Of a stretch of 53,489 nucleotides of DNA, positions 17,396 to 26,483 are shown one piece after another; within the stretch, counting starts at the first letter, position 1, and every line of letters begins with the position of its first letter. Where the stretch lies: NCBI GenBank assembly GCA_030620975.1, contig JAUXIO010000003.1, forward strand, positions 1 to 53,489, given 5' to 3'. The position numbers were made by a program, and so were the translations under genes. This stretch comes from Dehalococcoidia bacterium (GTDB taxonomy: Bacteria; Chloroflexota; Dehalococcoidia; GIF9; JAUXIO01). The notes under the pieces were generated by a model. The model did no database searches, was not told where the DNA came from, and was given only the letters and a program-made list of their open reading frames with translations.

Positions 17396-18703
17396 TTATC
17401 CCCCCTTTGTCCCCAATGACAAGTTAGAGCAATAAAGATAGGGAAGCCGTAAAACCCCACCAACCCACCGCGATTCTCGCCCCACAGCCACAATCCGCTC
17501 TAGGGCTTCATAAACGTTCCCCGACACCATAGTATCCTTTACCCGCCCCACTATCTCCCCGCCTTTTACCCTGTAGCCCAACAAAGCATTACCACTAAAG
17601 TCGCCAGCAAGCAAATTGCCTTGCTCGGCACCCATGAGTTCCTCAACAATTAAGCCTTCCTTCATATCCGCTACCATGTCTTGGAGGGATACATCTCCCT
17701 CGCCCACTATTAGAGAGCTTGTGCCGGGGCCGGGTAAACCGCCGCGAGCCCGAATGCCACTACCGGTACTCCGCATATTAGCTAAGGCCGCCGTTTGCAA
17801 GTCATATAAGAAATTCGATACCACCCCCTCACCAACCAGCAGCGTAGATTGGCTTGGCACTCCCTCATCATCACAAGGGCGACTGGCGACATGATAGGGC
17901 AAAATGGCATTATCCCATAACGAAAATTTTTTATCAAAAACCCTCTCCCCTAACTTGCCTCTCAGAGGTGATGCACCTTCAAGCACCATTTTGCCATTAA
18001 AGGCGGTGACCAAGGGGGCCACTAAAGCGCTAGCTACCCCACGCGGAGTAAAGATTACCGGTGATGACCCGGTTGATGCGGTAGCCTTACTCCCAGCTAG
18101 TTCTAGCTGCTTAATCACTCTATCGGCTACAACATTAAAATCAACTAAAGGATGACAGGAACTTTCACCATCGCCGACAAAAAGCATATCAGTATCATGA
18201 ACAACCAAGCCTTCCAAGTTTAGAGATGAGAGGCTTTTGCAATAACTCGCTTCCCCGCCTTTGGAGTTGAGGATATTAAAGAAGACAACTTCTTTGGTTA
18301 CGTCTGCTTCACAAAGAATGTCAGGAGTATGCTCTCTCACCCTGGCCACAAGGCGCCCACCAAGCTCTACCATCTTTTCCACAGCCAACTTGTCTGTCTC
18401 GGGATCAAATACCTCAACTTGAGGATAAGCCGCTGAAGCTGGAAAACTGAAATTGGCCGGGGCGCCAAACTGAGATGTATCTAATGCCATGTCAAGCAAA
18501 GTTTGGGCATTGACACAGCCAGTAGCTACCGAAAAGCCAATCCTGCCCTGCTTAATAATTCGCAAAGCGATGCTGACATGCTGTTTATTCTGAATTTGTT
18601 TCAGATGATTAGCTTCAAAATGAACAAGCGTTCTTTCTGAAGAGACCCGGAAAACTTCAGCTTCATCAGCTAACTCTCTAGCTTTAACTAAAAGTTGCTC
18701 CAC
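17396..18703 (-). CDS. tldE: TldE/PmbA-type metalloprotease partner subunit
   Basis: A 435-residue TldD/PmbA family protein without an HExxxH motif, so it is the non-catalytic partner (TldE/PmbA) of the TldD encoded upstream. Recognised from RIIKQGRIGFSVATG, IFTPRGVASALVAPL and the C-terminal GGEIVGRVKDTMVSGNVYEAL. TldD-TldE heterodimers degrade unfolded peptides and mature some modified peptides. The start GTG overlaps the tldD stop (TAGTG), indicating a 1:1 coupled pair. Confidence 0.93.
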   Translation of the reverse strand: MEQLLVKARELADEAEVFRVSSERTLVHFEANHLKQIQNKQHVSIALRIIKQGRIGFSVATGCVNAQTLLDMALDTSQFGAPANFSFPASAAYPQVEVFDPETDKLAVEKMVELGGRLVARVREHTPDILCEADVTKEVVFFNILNSKGGEASYCKSLSSLNLEGLVVHDTDMLFVGDGESSCHPLVDFNVVADRVIKQLELAGSKATASTGSSPVIFTPRGVASALVAPLVTAFNGKMVLEGASPLRGKLGERVFDKKFSLWDNAILPYHVASRPCDDEGVPSQSTLLVGEGVVSNFLYDLQTAALANMRSTGSGIRARGGLPGPGTSSLIVGEGDVSLQDMVADMKEGLIVEELMGAEQGNLLAGDFSGNALLGYRVKGGEIVGRVKDTMVSGNVYEALERIVAVGRESRWVGGVLRLPYLYCSNLSLGTKGG

Positions 18704-20061
18704 TACCTGCCTCCCACGAGACAGCGGCGAATCCTAATATGTGGGCTGCCGTTAGACACGGGTAATGGCACCTGTTCCCCCTTACCACAACCACCTCCCT
18801 GATTCATGTGCAAGTCATCGCCAATGGCGTCTATATTGTCAAGAGTAACAAAAACGTTACCGCTAAGCACCGTTGGGCGTAATAACTCAGCCAATCTTCC
18901 CTTGCGAATCATGTAAGCCTCGCCCGCAGAAAAGGTAAACATTTCCAGGCAGGTCATGCCTCCATACCAATCCTTAACGTAAACCCCCTCTCTTATCCCA
19001 CTGAGCATTTCCTCAAAGGAGACCGAACCAGGTTCAATATAGGTATTAGTCATCCGCACTATAGGCGGGAAAAGATAGTTTAGAGCTCGGGCATTACCTG
19101 TAGGTTTTTCTCCCATTTTAGCCGCCGTCTCTCGAGAGTGAAGCCTTCCCTCCAGAATACCCTCCCGAATGAGATAAGTTTTGGTTGCAGGCACGCCTTC
19201 ATCATCATATTTATAGCTGCCCCGCAACCCGGGTACAGCAGCGCCATCAACGATATTGAGATGTTTACCACCAAATCTTTTGCCTAAAACCATGACTTCG
19301 AGTAGTTGCCGATTCTCATAAACGAAATCTGACTCAGATAGATGTCCAAAGGCCTCATGGGCAAAAACCCCAGCCAAAACCGGGTCCAAAATAACTGTAT
19401 ATTCCCCCGCTTTCACCTGCGCCGCAGAAAGGAGGTCAACTGCCCGCCGTGCCATCTCCCCCACCTGGTCATGCAAACCCTCTATGTCCGCAAAGTTGCC
19501 GCTGCTGCCCAGACTCAAACTGGCCTGCTGAACCTCACCGTTCCCCCGAGCTACAGCTAATAACCGCAGGCTGATGCCTGCTTTGCCCTGTTCTATGTAG
19601 GTGCCCTCGGAATTGACAAAAATGACCCTTCGATTACTGTCACGGTAATTAATGTTCGAAGTCTGGACCTTCGGAGTACTTAAAATAATATCGTTATACT
19701 CACCAAGAAGTTGCTTCTTTACAGTTAGTGATACAGTTGCCGCATCCTTCTCTGCCTCCACGTTTACCGTATCCACCACAGGTTCTACAGAGGCTAATTT
19801 GCTGACTTCCCCGCCCACGAGCCTTGCCTGTTTTACCGCCAGCTCCACCTTATCCCATAGTCCATTAAGCTCATTAAAGCTAACAAAGCCCCAACCACCG
19901 TTGACTAGGGCCCGAATATTGCCGCCTTTACTAAAGCTTCTCTCCATCTCATCCAGTCTCTTCCCCCGATAGATAATGCAAGTAGACTGGCCCTGCTCCA
20001 GGCGAACCTCAACATAATCAGCGTTATGCCCCTTTAAGGCCTCAATGAGCTGCTGACGCAT
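18703..20061 (-). CDS. tldD: TldD metalloprotease subunit
   Basis: Catalytic subunit of the TldD-TldE protease. The zinc motif HEAFGH (HExxxH) lies in AHEAFGHLSESDFVYENR, and the family's C-terminal GGMTCLEMFTFSAGEAY and LSGNVFVTLDNIDAIGDD are present. 452 residues, the usual length. It is the first gene of the long minus-strand run that continues through the acs genes to cooC; all spacings are short, so one polycistronic unit is plausible. No precursor peptide for TldDE was recognised nearby. Confidence 0.94.
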   Translation of the reverse strand: MRQQLIEALKGHNADYVEVRLEQGQSTCIIYRGKRLDEMERSFSKGGNIRALVNGGWGFVSFNELNGLWDKVELAVKQARLVGGEVSKLASVEPVVDTVNVEAEKDAATVSLTVKKQLLGEYNDIILSTPKVQTSNINYRDSNRRVIFVNSEGTYIEQGKAGISLRLLAVARGNGEVQQASLSLGSSGNFADIEGLHDQVGEMARRAVDLLSAAQVKAGEYTVILDPVLAGVFAHEAFGHLSESDFVYENRQLLEVMVLGKRFGGKHLNIVDGAAVPGLRGSYKYDDEGVPATKTYLIREGILEGRLHSRETAAKMGEKPTGNARALNYLFPPIVRMTNTYIEPGSVSFEEMLSGIREGVYVKDWYGGMTCLEMFTFSAGEAYMIRKGRLAELLRPTVLSGNVFVTLDNIDAIGDDLHMNQGGGCGKGEQVPLPVSNGSPHIRIRRCLVGGR

Positions 20062-20139
20062 AAATCTCCCATCGTAAATTGAGTATAAGCCAAAATGACG
20101 GCAACAAGCTTGCCACTTTATAAGCTTCTAAGCGACTTT

Positions 20140-20145
20140 ATTATA
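20140..20145 (-). promoter_or_regulatory. Possible -10 box for the tldD-acs run
   Basis: A perfect TATAAT on the minus strand in the 124-nt gap between folC and tldD, giving a leader of roughly 70 nt. The matching -35 box is poor (TTAGAC-like at a long spacing), so this is only a candidate. The leader has a short 5-bp hairpin, GGCAA-N5-TTGCC (20100-20114), of unknown meaning. Confidence 0.3.
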
Positions 20146-20185
20146 ATACCACCCGAAGAAGCTCTCGTCTAACCTTGCCCTATGA

Positions 20186-21517
20186 TCAGCTCACCTCCAG
20201 ATATTTGGTAGCATAATCCAAAGCTTCTGCCACTACAAACAGAGAGCCAGTGACGCAAATGAGGTCAGCCTTCTCCGCCATCGCCACAGTCTGAGATAAC
20301 GCATCAAAAACATTTTCAACAACTTTCACCTCAACACCGCACTTGGTAAACTCTGCAGCTATCACCGAGGGAGAAGCTGCTCTGGGATGAGAAGAACGTG
20401 TAACGATAACCTGAGAGGAAAAAGGTGCCACCTCCTTTACCATGCCCGCTATGTCCTTATCACAAGATGCTCCGAAGATAAGAAGGCATCGAGTATAATC
20501 AAAATATTCCTTAATAGCTTGCTTCAGCCTCGCTACCGCATGAGCATTATGCGCCCCATCCACCACCACCATCGGTTGACGACTCAAAACCTGAAGTCGA
20601 CCGGGCCAGCTCACTCGGGCAAGACCTCGACTAATATCCCCTGTTGCCACCTTAACCCCCGAGGAAGCTAGAATTTCCAGAGTGGTGACCGCGGTCACCG
20701 CATTTTCCAACTGATGGTCACCAAGGAGGGGGATGGTAAGTTTATAATTGCCCAACTTTCCGCCGACTATAAAGGATTGCTGATAAAGGTCAGCACTCAC
20801 CTTATGCCAAGTAACTTCCTCAGCCACTTGAAGCAGCTTTGCCCCTTGTCTGTGACAAGCTTCGCTAATTACTTTGCTGACCTCTGGAAATTGCGGAGCG
20901 CTGACTACGATGCAACCAGGTTTAATGATACCCACCTTTTCAGCAGCTATCCCAGCTAAGGTATCACCTAGAACCTGCGTATGGTCCAAGCTGATAGAGG
21001 TAATGATGCAGACCTCGGGCCTAGCTACATTAGTGGCATCAAGCCTTCCCCCCAAACCCACTTCCAGCACCTGAAAATCCGCCCGCTTCTTTCTGAAATA
21101 AGCAAAGGCCAGAGCGGTCAATACTTCAAAAGTAGTCAGCCGCCCATAAGAAGCCTTGTAATTTATTGCCTCAATCTCAGGCTGAAGCTCACTTACCAGA
21201 TTGGCGAACTCTTCTTCAGAAATTAAGTCTCCGTTAACCTTAATGCGCTCCCTCAAGGTATGAAGATGTGGAGATGTGAACAAGCCAGTTTTGTAACCTG
21301 AGGTGCTTAATACCTCAGCGACCATGGCAGCGGTGCTTCCCTTCCCATTGGTGCCGGCAACGTGAATTGTTTTTGCCACCAAGTAAGGGTTCCCCAACCT
21401 CCGTAAAAGGGCTTCCACACGCCTTAAGTCGTAATTGGCTGAAGTATAATGACTTCCCGGTATCTTCTCATAATCGGTGAAGTTTAAAATATAATCTTCA
21501 GCCTGTCGGTAGTTCAC
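20186..21517 (-). CDS. folC: Folylpolyglutamate/dihydrofolate synthase
   Basis: ATP-dependent addition of glutamate to folates. Mur-ligase fold: GTNGKGSTAAMVAEVL is the P-loop, GLGGRLDATN and SISLDHTQVLG are the metal and omega-loop motifs, and VVVDGAHNAHA is the second-domain signature. 443 residues, the usual length. GTG start behind GAGGA. Polyglutamated folates are cofactors of the C1 pathway encoded downstream on the same strand, so its position may be functional, although a separate promoter before tldD is possible. Confidence 0.94.
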   Translation of the reverse strand: MNYRQAEDYILNFTDYEKIPGSHYTSANYDLRRVEALLRRLGNPYLVAKTIHVAGTNGKGSTAAMVAEVLSTSGYKTGLFTSPHLHTLRERIKVNGDLISEEEFANLVSELQPEIEAINYKASYGRLTTFEVLTALAFAYFRKKRADFQVLEVGLGGRLDATNVARPEVCIITSISLDHTQVLGDTLAGIAAEKVGIIKPGCIVVSAPQFPEVSKVISEACHRQGAKLLQVAEEVTWHKVSADLYQQSFIVGGKLGNYKLTIPLLGDHQLENAVTAVTTLEILASSGVKVATGDISRGLARVSWPGRLQVLSRQPMVVVDGAHNAHAVARLKQAIKEYFDYTRCLLIFGASCDKDIAGMVKEVAPFSSQVIVTRSSHPRAASPSVIAAEFTKCGVEVKVVENVFDALSQTVAMAEKADLICVTGSLFVVAEALDYATKYLEVS

Positions 21518-21539
21518 TTCCTCATCCTCAAGCCTTCAC

Positions 21540-21545
21540 ATTATA
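21540..21545 (-). promoter_or_regulatory. Possible -10 box for folC
   Basis: TATAAT on the minus strand, 22 nt before the folC GTG start, in the 113-nt divergent gap between folC and pyrF. I found no -35 box at 16-18 nt spacing, so this rests on the -10 box alone. No clear promoter for pyrF was seen in the same gap. Confidence 0.3.
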
Positions 21546-21630
21546 CTACTTATGCTGGCCGGCAAATTCAAGCAGCTTTAACTTTGGTGCTTCGTCTGAT
21601 ATCATCAGCTATTAGAGAAGGGAATAGAAA

Positions 21631-22449
21631 ATGGCAGTGAGATTCATTGATAAACTGCTTGGAACCACTCGACAGAATAATAGCTTGCTCTGCATTGGAC
21701 TAGATCCCGACCTAGACCTCCTGCCCAAAGTAAAGGCTCTGGACTTTAACAAGGCGATCATTGATGCTACCGTTGATTTGGTATGTGCTTATAAGCCCAA
21801 TCTTGCCTTCTACCAAGTGTTGAGCAGTAAAGGTATCAGTCTCCTAGAGAGCACCATCAAATATATACCAGAAGGCATACCAATAATCTGCGACGCAAAA
21901 TATGGTGACATAGGTAACACGGCTAAAGTCTATGCCGAAGCCATTTTCTCCACTCTTGGCTTCGATGCGGTGACGATTAATCCCTACCTTGGTTTAGACT
22001 CAATAGAGCCCTTCATCAATTACAGAGATAGAGGAGTGTTTGTTCTTTGTCGAACATCAAACCCCGGAGCCGCAGATTTTCAGAGCCTTTCTTGTGCTAC
22101 CAACTTAGCCTTATATGAAGTAGTAGCCCAAAAAGCCAAGGAATGGAACATTTACGGCAATATTGGTCTAGTAGTTGGGGCTACTTACCCTGAAGAGTTA
22201 AGGCAAATCCGCCAGCTTTGTCCCGAAATGCCCCTGCTAATTCCCGGAATTGGTGCCCAGGGTGGAGACTTAACTTTGGCGGTTAGCTACGGTGTAGATG
22301 CTCAAGGGGAAAAGGCAATCATCAACGTTTCAAGACAAGTCCTTTACGCCTCTCAAAAAGAGGATTTTGCCGAAGCGGCTCGACACCAAGCTAAGCAACT
22401 GCGAGACCAGATTAACTCCTGCCTAGCTTCTCGCTCAGAGGTAAAATAA
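21631..22449 (+). CDS. pyrF: Orotidine 5'-phosphate decarboxylase (PyrF type 2)
   Basis: Last step of UMP synthesis, decarboxylation of OMP. The active-site motif is [11 protein letters not shown], giving the catalytic K-x-x-D; the usual type 2 form is [20 protein letters not shown] at the N-terminus and [11 protein letters not shown] near the C-terminus are also typical of the long (about 270-residue) type 2 enzymes. It has a GGGAA ribosome site and is the first gene of a tight pyrF-DUF951-dinB unit. Confidence 0.94.
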   Translation: MAVRFIDKLLGTTRQNNSLLCIGLDPDLDLLPKVKALDFNKAIIDATVDLVCAYKPNLAFYQVLSSKGISLLESTIKYIPEGIPIICDAKYGDIGNTAKVYAEAIFSTLGFDAVTINPYLGLDSIEPFINYRDRGVFVLCRTSNPGAADFQSLSCATNLALYEVVAQKAKEWNIYGNIGLVVGATYPEELRQIRQLCPEMPLLIPGIGAQGGDLTLAVSYGVDAQGEKAIINVSRQVLYASQKEDFAEAARHQAKQLRDQINSCLASRSEVK

Positions 22450-22450
22450 T

Positions 22451-22636
22451 ATGGACATAAAGTTAGGCGATGTGGTTCGCTTGCGTAAGAAGCACCCTTG
22501 TGGTAGCTACGAGTGGCAAGTAGTGAGATTGGGTGCCGATATTAGCATAAAATGCCTCAGGTGTCAAAGGCAAGTCCTATTGGAAAGAAGCGTTTTTGAG
22601 CGCCGAGTTAAAGCTGTGACCCCCAGAATCAAGTAA
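22451..22636 (+). CDS. DUF951-family small protein
   Basis: A 61-residue protein of the DUF951 family: [21 protein letters not shown], then [21 protein letters not shown]. The HPCG and CxxC cysteines suggest a small zinc-binding or OB/SH3-like fold. Function unknown; relatives are common in Firmicutes. It starts 1 nt after the pyrF stop and overlaps the dinB start by 1 nt, so it is part of one coupled operon. Confidence 0.85.
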   Translation: MDIKLGDVVRLRKKHPCGSYEWQVVRLGADISIKCLRCQRQVLLERSVFERRVKAVTPRIK

Positions 22637-23841
22637 TGGTTCGCTATATTTTGCACGTCGATTTAGACGCCTTCTTTGTCTCCGTGGAACAAGCGCTTAA
22701 CCCGGAGCTTAAAGGTAAACCAATGGTGGTGGGTGGACATCCCAACCGCCGCGGCGTAGTGGCTTCGGCCTCCTACGAAGCTCGCACCTTTGGCGTCCAA
22801 GCCGGTATGCCTTTAACTGCTGCCCGTCGTCTCTGCCCACAAGCCATTTTCCTACAGGGTAATCCATCCCGATATCGTGATGCCTCGGTCAAATTCATGG
22901 ACATCTTAGCTGACTTCTCTCCCTCCCTAGAGCCCGTGGGAATAGACGAGGCGTACCTTGATGCTACTGGCTGTGAGCCGATTTGTGGCACCCCACAGCA
23001 GTTGGCACTGAAAATTAAGGAACGCATCAAAAATGAAATTAACCTTACTGCTTCAGTGGGTATCGCCAGTTGCAAGGTGGTGGCCAAAATTGCCTCCGAC
23101 CTGTGCAAGCCAGACGGCTTGCTCCAGGTAACCACAGGGCAAGAGGCCATTTTTTTAGCTCCTCTCCCCATAGCCAAGCTGCCCGGAGTAGGTAGAAAAA
23201 CGGAGCAAGCATTGAAAGAGATGGGTATAACTACCATTGGCAACTTGGCAACTCTCCCCTTAAAGGTAGCCAAGAGGTACTTTGGCGCCGCCGGAATAAC
23301 AATTCACAATTACGCCAATGGCATAGATAATCGTAAAGTACAGGCGCCAGGTGAGGCTAAATCCATCAGTCGAGAAATTACCTTCGCCCAGGATACCGTG
23401 GACGCTCACTTTCTTAAAGCCGTTCTCCATTACTTATGTGAGCGAGTTGGCAGTGAGCTACGCCATCAAGGCAGACAAACCAAGTGCTTAACCCTAAAAT
23501 TAAGATACGCCGATTTTGAAACAACTACTCGCCGGCTCAGCCTAAGAGAAGCTGCCGATGCCGACCAAATTATCTTTGCTATGGTACTCCAATTGCTCGA
23601 TAAAGCTCTGGCTCAAAAACAGAACTTGGTACGCCTCATTGGCATTGAAGTATCAAATCTAAGCACAGAAGGGAAGCAGCTCCACATGTTTGATCTGGCG
23701 AGGCAAAGGTTGGAATACTTAAATAAAGCCATTGACCGCATTCGTCGAAGGTATGGCTTTGCCTCCATACAGAGCGGTTGGACGCTGCCTCTCAAAGAAC
23801 TTTTGCTTCAGACTAAGCCAGAGCCCCGACCGCTCAAATAG
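22636..23841 (+). CDS. dinB: DNA polymerase IV (Y family)
   Basis: Translesion polymerase. Motifs: HVDLDAFFVSVEQ (first metal aspartate), GIDEAYLDATG (catalytic D and E), SVGIASCKVVAKIASDLCKP, the helix-hairpin-helix LPGVGRKTEQALKEMGI, and a little-finger domain (SISREITFAQDT). 401 residues. It overlaps the DUF951 gene by one base. I did not see a clear LexA-type operator upstream, and expression probably comes from the pyrF side. Confidence 0.95.
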   Translation: MVRYILHVDLDAFFVSVEQALNPELKGKPMVVGGHPNRRGVVASASYEARTFGVQAGMPLTAARRLCPQAIFLQGNPSRYRDASVKFMDILADFSPSLEPVGIDEAYLDATGCEPICGTPQQLALKIKERIKNEINLTASVGIASCKVVAKIASDLCKPDGLLQVTTGQEAIFLAPLPIAKLPGVGRKTEQALKEMGITTIGNLATLPLKVAKRYFGAAGITIHNYANGIDNRKVQAPGEAKSISREITFAQDTVDAHFLKAVLHYLCERVGSELRHQGRQTKCLTLKLRYADFETTTRRLSLREAADADQIIFAMVLQLLDKALAQKQNLVRLIGIEVSNLSTEGKQLHMFDLARQRLEYLNKAIDRIRRRYGFASIQSGWTLPLKELLLQTKPEPRPLK

Positions 23842-23843
23842 AC

Positions 23844-23880
23844 TTGTTTTTGTCTAAGCTGAAAGCTATAATTCAGCTTA
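23844..23880 (+). promoter_or_regulatory. ilvE promoter with overlapping 9-bp inverted repeat
   Basis: TTGTTT (23844-23849), 17-nt spacer, TATAAT (23867-23872). A perfect inverted repeat, TAAGCTGAA-N8-TTCAGCTTA (23855-23880), has the -10 box mostly in its loop. It begins 14 nt after the dinB stop. The repeat may be an operator, or a weak terminator of the pyrF-dinB unit, although only AATTTT follows. It cannot easily act as both. Confidence 0.5.
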
Positions 23881-23917
23881 ATTTTCGCAAAATAAAGTTG
23901 GGGGAGGAGAACAACTG

Positions 23918-24871
23918 ATGCCCGCTTATGCTTTTTTCAAGAAGCAATTCATGCCTCTTTCTGAAGCCAAAATTAGCATTCTGACCCACGCTTTTCATTA
24001 CGGCACCGCCTGCTTCGATGGCATCCGCGGCAACTGGAACGGTGAGCAACAGCAGCTCTATCTCTTTAGGATTAACGACCATTATGAGCGCTTGCTCAAT
24101 GGCTGCCGCTTGTTAAAAATCAAGCTTCCTTACTCGGTCGCTGAGCTTTCCCAGATAACGATTCAACTAATAGAAAAGAGCGGTTACCGCGAAGATGTTT
24201 ACATTCGCCCCTTAGCCTATAAGAGTTCCGAGGCGATAGGAGTTCGCCTACACGACCTAGAGGACGATTTTCTCGCTATTGCCACTACTCTGCCCCCTTA
24301 CCTTGATACCGAAAAGGGCACCCGCTGTGGCACTTCCTCATGGCGGCGCATTGATGACACAATGATTCCAGCCCGGGGAAAGATTACCGGCACCTATGTA
24401 AACAGCGCTTTGGCTAAAACTGAGGCCTGGGAAAACGGCTTTGATGAGGCAATACTGCTGACCCACGATGGGCACGTTTCCGAAGGTAGCGGTGAGAATA
24501 TCTTCCTGGTTCTGGGAGGAAAGCTGGTCACGCCGCCAACATCTGACAATATCCTTATGGGCATTACTAGAGATACAGTTATGAAAATAGCCAAGAAGGA
24601 GCTGGGCATAGACACTGAGCAAAGGTCCATTGACCGCAGTGAACTCTATATTGCTGAAGAATGTTTCTTAACCGGTACCGCCGCCCACATTAGCCAGGTC
24701 ATTGAAATCGACCATCGCCCTGTAGGTAACGGGAAAACTGGCAAAATAACCGCGGAGTTACAAAAAATCTATTTTGAAATAATACAGGGTAAGAACCCGA
24801 AGCACATCCATTGGTGCACTCCAGTTTATGTTAAACAGGTAGCAACACAGCATAGTCAGAGCCAACAATGA
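23918..24871 (+). CDS. ilvE: Branched-chain amino acid aminotransferase
   Basis: PLP-dependent class IV transaminase for the last step of valine, leucine and isoleucine synthesis. HAFHYGTACFDGIRG at the N-terminus, RGKITGTYVNSALAKTEA (its first lysine being the expected PLP lysine), VSEGSGENIFLV and GITRDTVMKIAKKELG are family signatures. 317 residues. A very strong ribosome site (GGGGGAGGAG) precedes the ATG. The stop codon overlaps the plsY start by 4 nt. Confidence 0.94.
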   Translation: MPAYAFFKKQFMPLSEAKISILTHAFHYGTACFDGIRGNWNGEQQQLYLFRINDHYERLLNGCRLLKIKLPYSVAELSQITIQLIEKSGYREDVYIRPLAYKSSEAIGVRLHDLEDDFLAIATTLPPYLDTEKGTRCGTSSWRRIDDTMIPARGKITGTYVNSALAKTEAWENGFDEAILLTHDGHVSEGSGENIFLVLGGKLVTPPTSDNILMGITRDTVMKIAKKELGIDTEQRSIDRSELYIAEECFLTGTAAHISQVIEIDHRPVGNGKTGKITAELQKIYFEIIQGKNPKHIHWCTPVYVKQVATQHSQSQQ

Positions 24872-25467
24872 GTGAGGTTATTAACTCAGCTACGGTTATC
24901 GCCATTGCCTATCTGCTCGGCTCCATACCTTCAGCTTATATCATTGGGTGGCTGGCTAAAGGAATAGACATTCGGAAGGTGGGCGATGGCAGAATAGGGG
25001 CTTCAGCCACTTTCCACAATATAGGCATCCTTTGGGGCATTCTAGTTGGCTTTACCGACTTTAGTAAAGGTGCGGTGGCCATTCTTATCGCCAAGAGTAT
25101 GACAGTCCCTGAGCCCATCGTCCTCTTGGCGGGATTAATAGCCATAATAGGACACGACTGGTCAATATTCCTGCACTTTAAAGGTGGCAAGGGGGCCGCT
25201 ACTACCGGGGGAGTGCTCTCCGCTTTAATGCTCCGAGAGTTACTTATAGCTCTTTCCTTAGTAGGCGTGCTATTCTATTTCACCCGACGAAGTACCCTTG
25301 CCACTGCCATCACTCTCAGCTCGCTTCCCCTTCTGCTTTTTGCATTGCCTTTCACCGAAGCATCAGGTTTATTGGTATTCTATGCTCCCATGCTTGGCAT
25401 CCCCATGTTTATCAAGCACCTCTCCATGCCTAAGCCAACTGAAACCGAGATAAGGGAATCATGGTAG
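24868..25467 (+). CDS. plsY: Glycerol-3-phosphate acyltransferase PlsY
   Basis: Integral membrane acyltransferase that uses acyl-phosphate for the first step of phospholipid synthesis. Several membrane segments are visible; motif 1 is GSIPSAYIIG and motif 2 is FKGGKGAATTGG. The middle conserved segment reads VGDGRIGASATFHN instead of the usual RxxGSGNxGATN, a noticeable variant. 199 residues, normal length. It overlaps ilvE by ATGA and ends 57 nt before the convergent aldolase gene. Confidence 0.9.
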   Translation: MSEVINSATVIAIAYLLGSIPSAYIIGWLAKGIDIRKVGDGRIGASATFHNIGILWGILVGFTDFSKGAVAILIAKSMTVPEPIVLLAGLIAIIGHDWSIFLHFKGGKGAATTGGVLSALMLRELLIALSLVGVLFYFTRRSTLATAITLSSLPLLLFALPFTEASGLLVFYAPMLGIPMFIKHLSMPKPTETEIRESW

Positions 25468-25524
25468 AACATCCATATAACCTTAAGAGCTAAAAGAGGT
25501 CTTAACTGGGACATCAGGCCATGA

Positions 25525-26091
25525 TCAAGAAATATTTCCCACATTCAACGCTTTAACCAAATAAAGAAGGCGACAGCTGGCTTCCAGGGCAGTGGTATAT
25601 TCAAAGGCTTCTTCCAGCAATTGCCCAGCGGCAAAACTTCCGTGGCCTCGCACCAAAACAACCTTATATCCTTTCAGTGCTTCAGCTATTTCCTCGGCAA
25701 GTTCTCCGGGCTTTATCCCCCCACCCCCAGCTAAAATTGGCACCTTGGACAATAGAAGACGACCTTCGACATCGCGGGGAACAATCTCCTCTTCCATGAA
25801 GGACAAGGCAACAGCATGGGGTGGGTGAGCGTGAACCACAGCTAACGCCGGGGTTTGCCTATAGATCGAGCGATGGACTCTTAACTCCGTTGAGGCTAAA
25901 GGCGTCGCCCGGTCATTCTTGTTAATCCCAGTTTCTACTAGATCCTGCTCCCGCAAACAGCCCAACATACTATTACGATGGGTAATAAACAGCCGCTCTC
26001 CAAGTTTAATGCTGAGATTGCCGCTATGAGAGGAGACAAGCCCCTGAGCAAACAGGTCTCGCCCCACAGTTTGGAATTGGGACAGAATCAT
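25525..26091 (-). CDS. Class II aldolase/adducin family protein
   Basis: A 188-residue zinc-dependent aldolase/epimerase of the FucA/AraD family: SSHSGNLSIKLGERLFIT at the phosphate site, VVHAHPPHAVAL with the zinc histidines, and VRGHGSFAAG with another. The sugar-phosphate substrate cannot be decided from sequence. It follows rpsT by 69 nt on the same strand. Confidence 0.87.
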   Translation of the reverse strand: MILSQFQTVGRDLFAQGLVSSHSGNLSIKLGERLFITHRNSMLGCLREQDLVETGINKNDRATPLASTELRVHRSIYRQTPALAVVHAHPPHAVALSFMEEEIVPRDVEGRLLLSKVPILAGGGGIKPGELAEEIAEALKGYKVVLVRGHGSFAAGQLLEEAFEYTTALEASCRLLYLVKALNVGNIS

Positions 26092-26160
26092 CGCTTTCTC
26101 TGCAAATCTCCTCTATGCTTTGGCTAGCTTCTCACCAACGCCCAGAATGATTACGCCGTA

Positions 26161-26466
26161 TTAATCTTGAACCTCAGGCTTACCCGTTTCAATGCCCCCC
26201 GAAGGCAAGGCCACATTGAGTTTCTTCATTAAACGAGACTTAAGCCGAGCTGCTTTATTACTGTGAATTACTCCTTTCCCAGCCGCTTTGTCTATAGCAC
26301 CTATGGCCTTTGCCACAGCCAATTGTGCTGACTCCAACTCACCCGCGGCAATAAGCTGTTTACATTTGGTTCTATAAGTTTTAACAGCGCTACGGACTGA
26401 TTTATTACGGAGTTGCTTTCTTTGCGCCGAACGTGCTACCTTTTTGACTGATTTAGTAACTGGCAA
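26161..26466 (-). CDS. rpsT: 30S ribosomal protein S20
   Basis: Primary 16S rRNA-binding protein bS20: KSVKKVARSAQRKQLRNKSVRSAVKTYRTK and GVIHSNKAARLKSRLMKKL are characteristic. 101 residues, with a short extra C-terminal tail. TTG start, with GGAGGT about 5 nt upstream. It lies 17 nt downstream of relA, so it is probably co-transcribed. Confidence 0.94.
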   Translation of the reverse strand: MPVTKSVKKVARSAQRKQLRNKSVRSAVKTYRTKCKQLIAAGELESAQLAVAKAIGAIDKAAGKGVIHSNKAARLKSRLMKKLNVALPSGGIETGKPEVQD

Positions 26467-26483
26467 TTCTACCTCCTGCTTAC

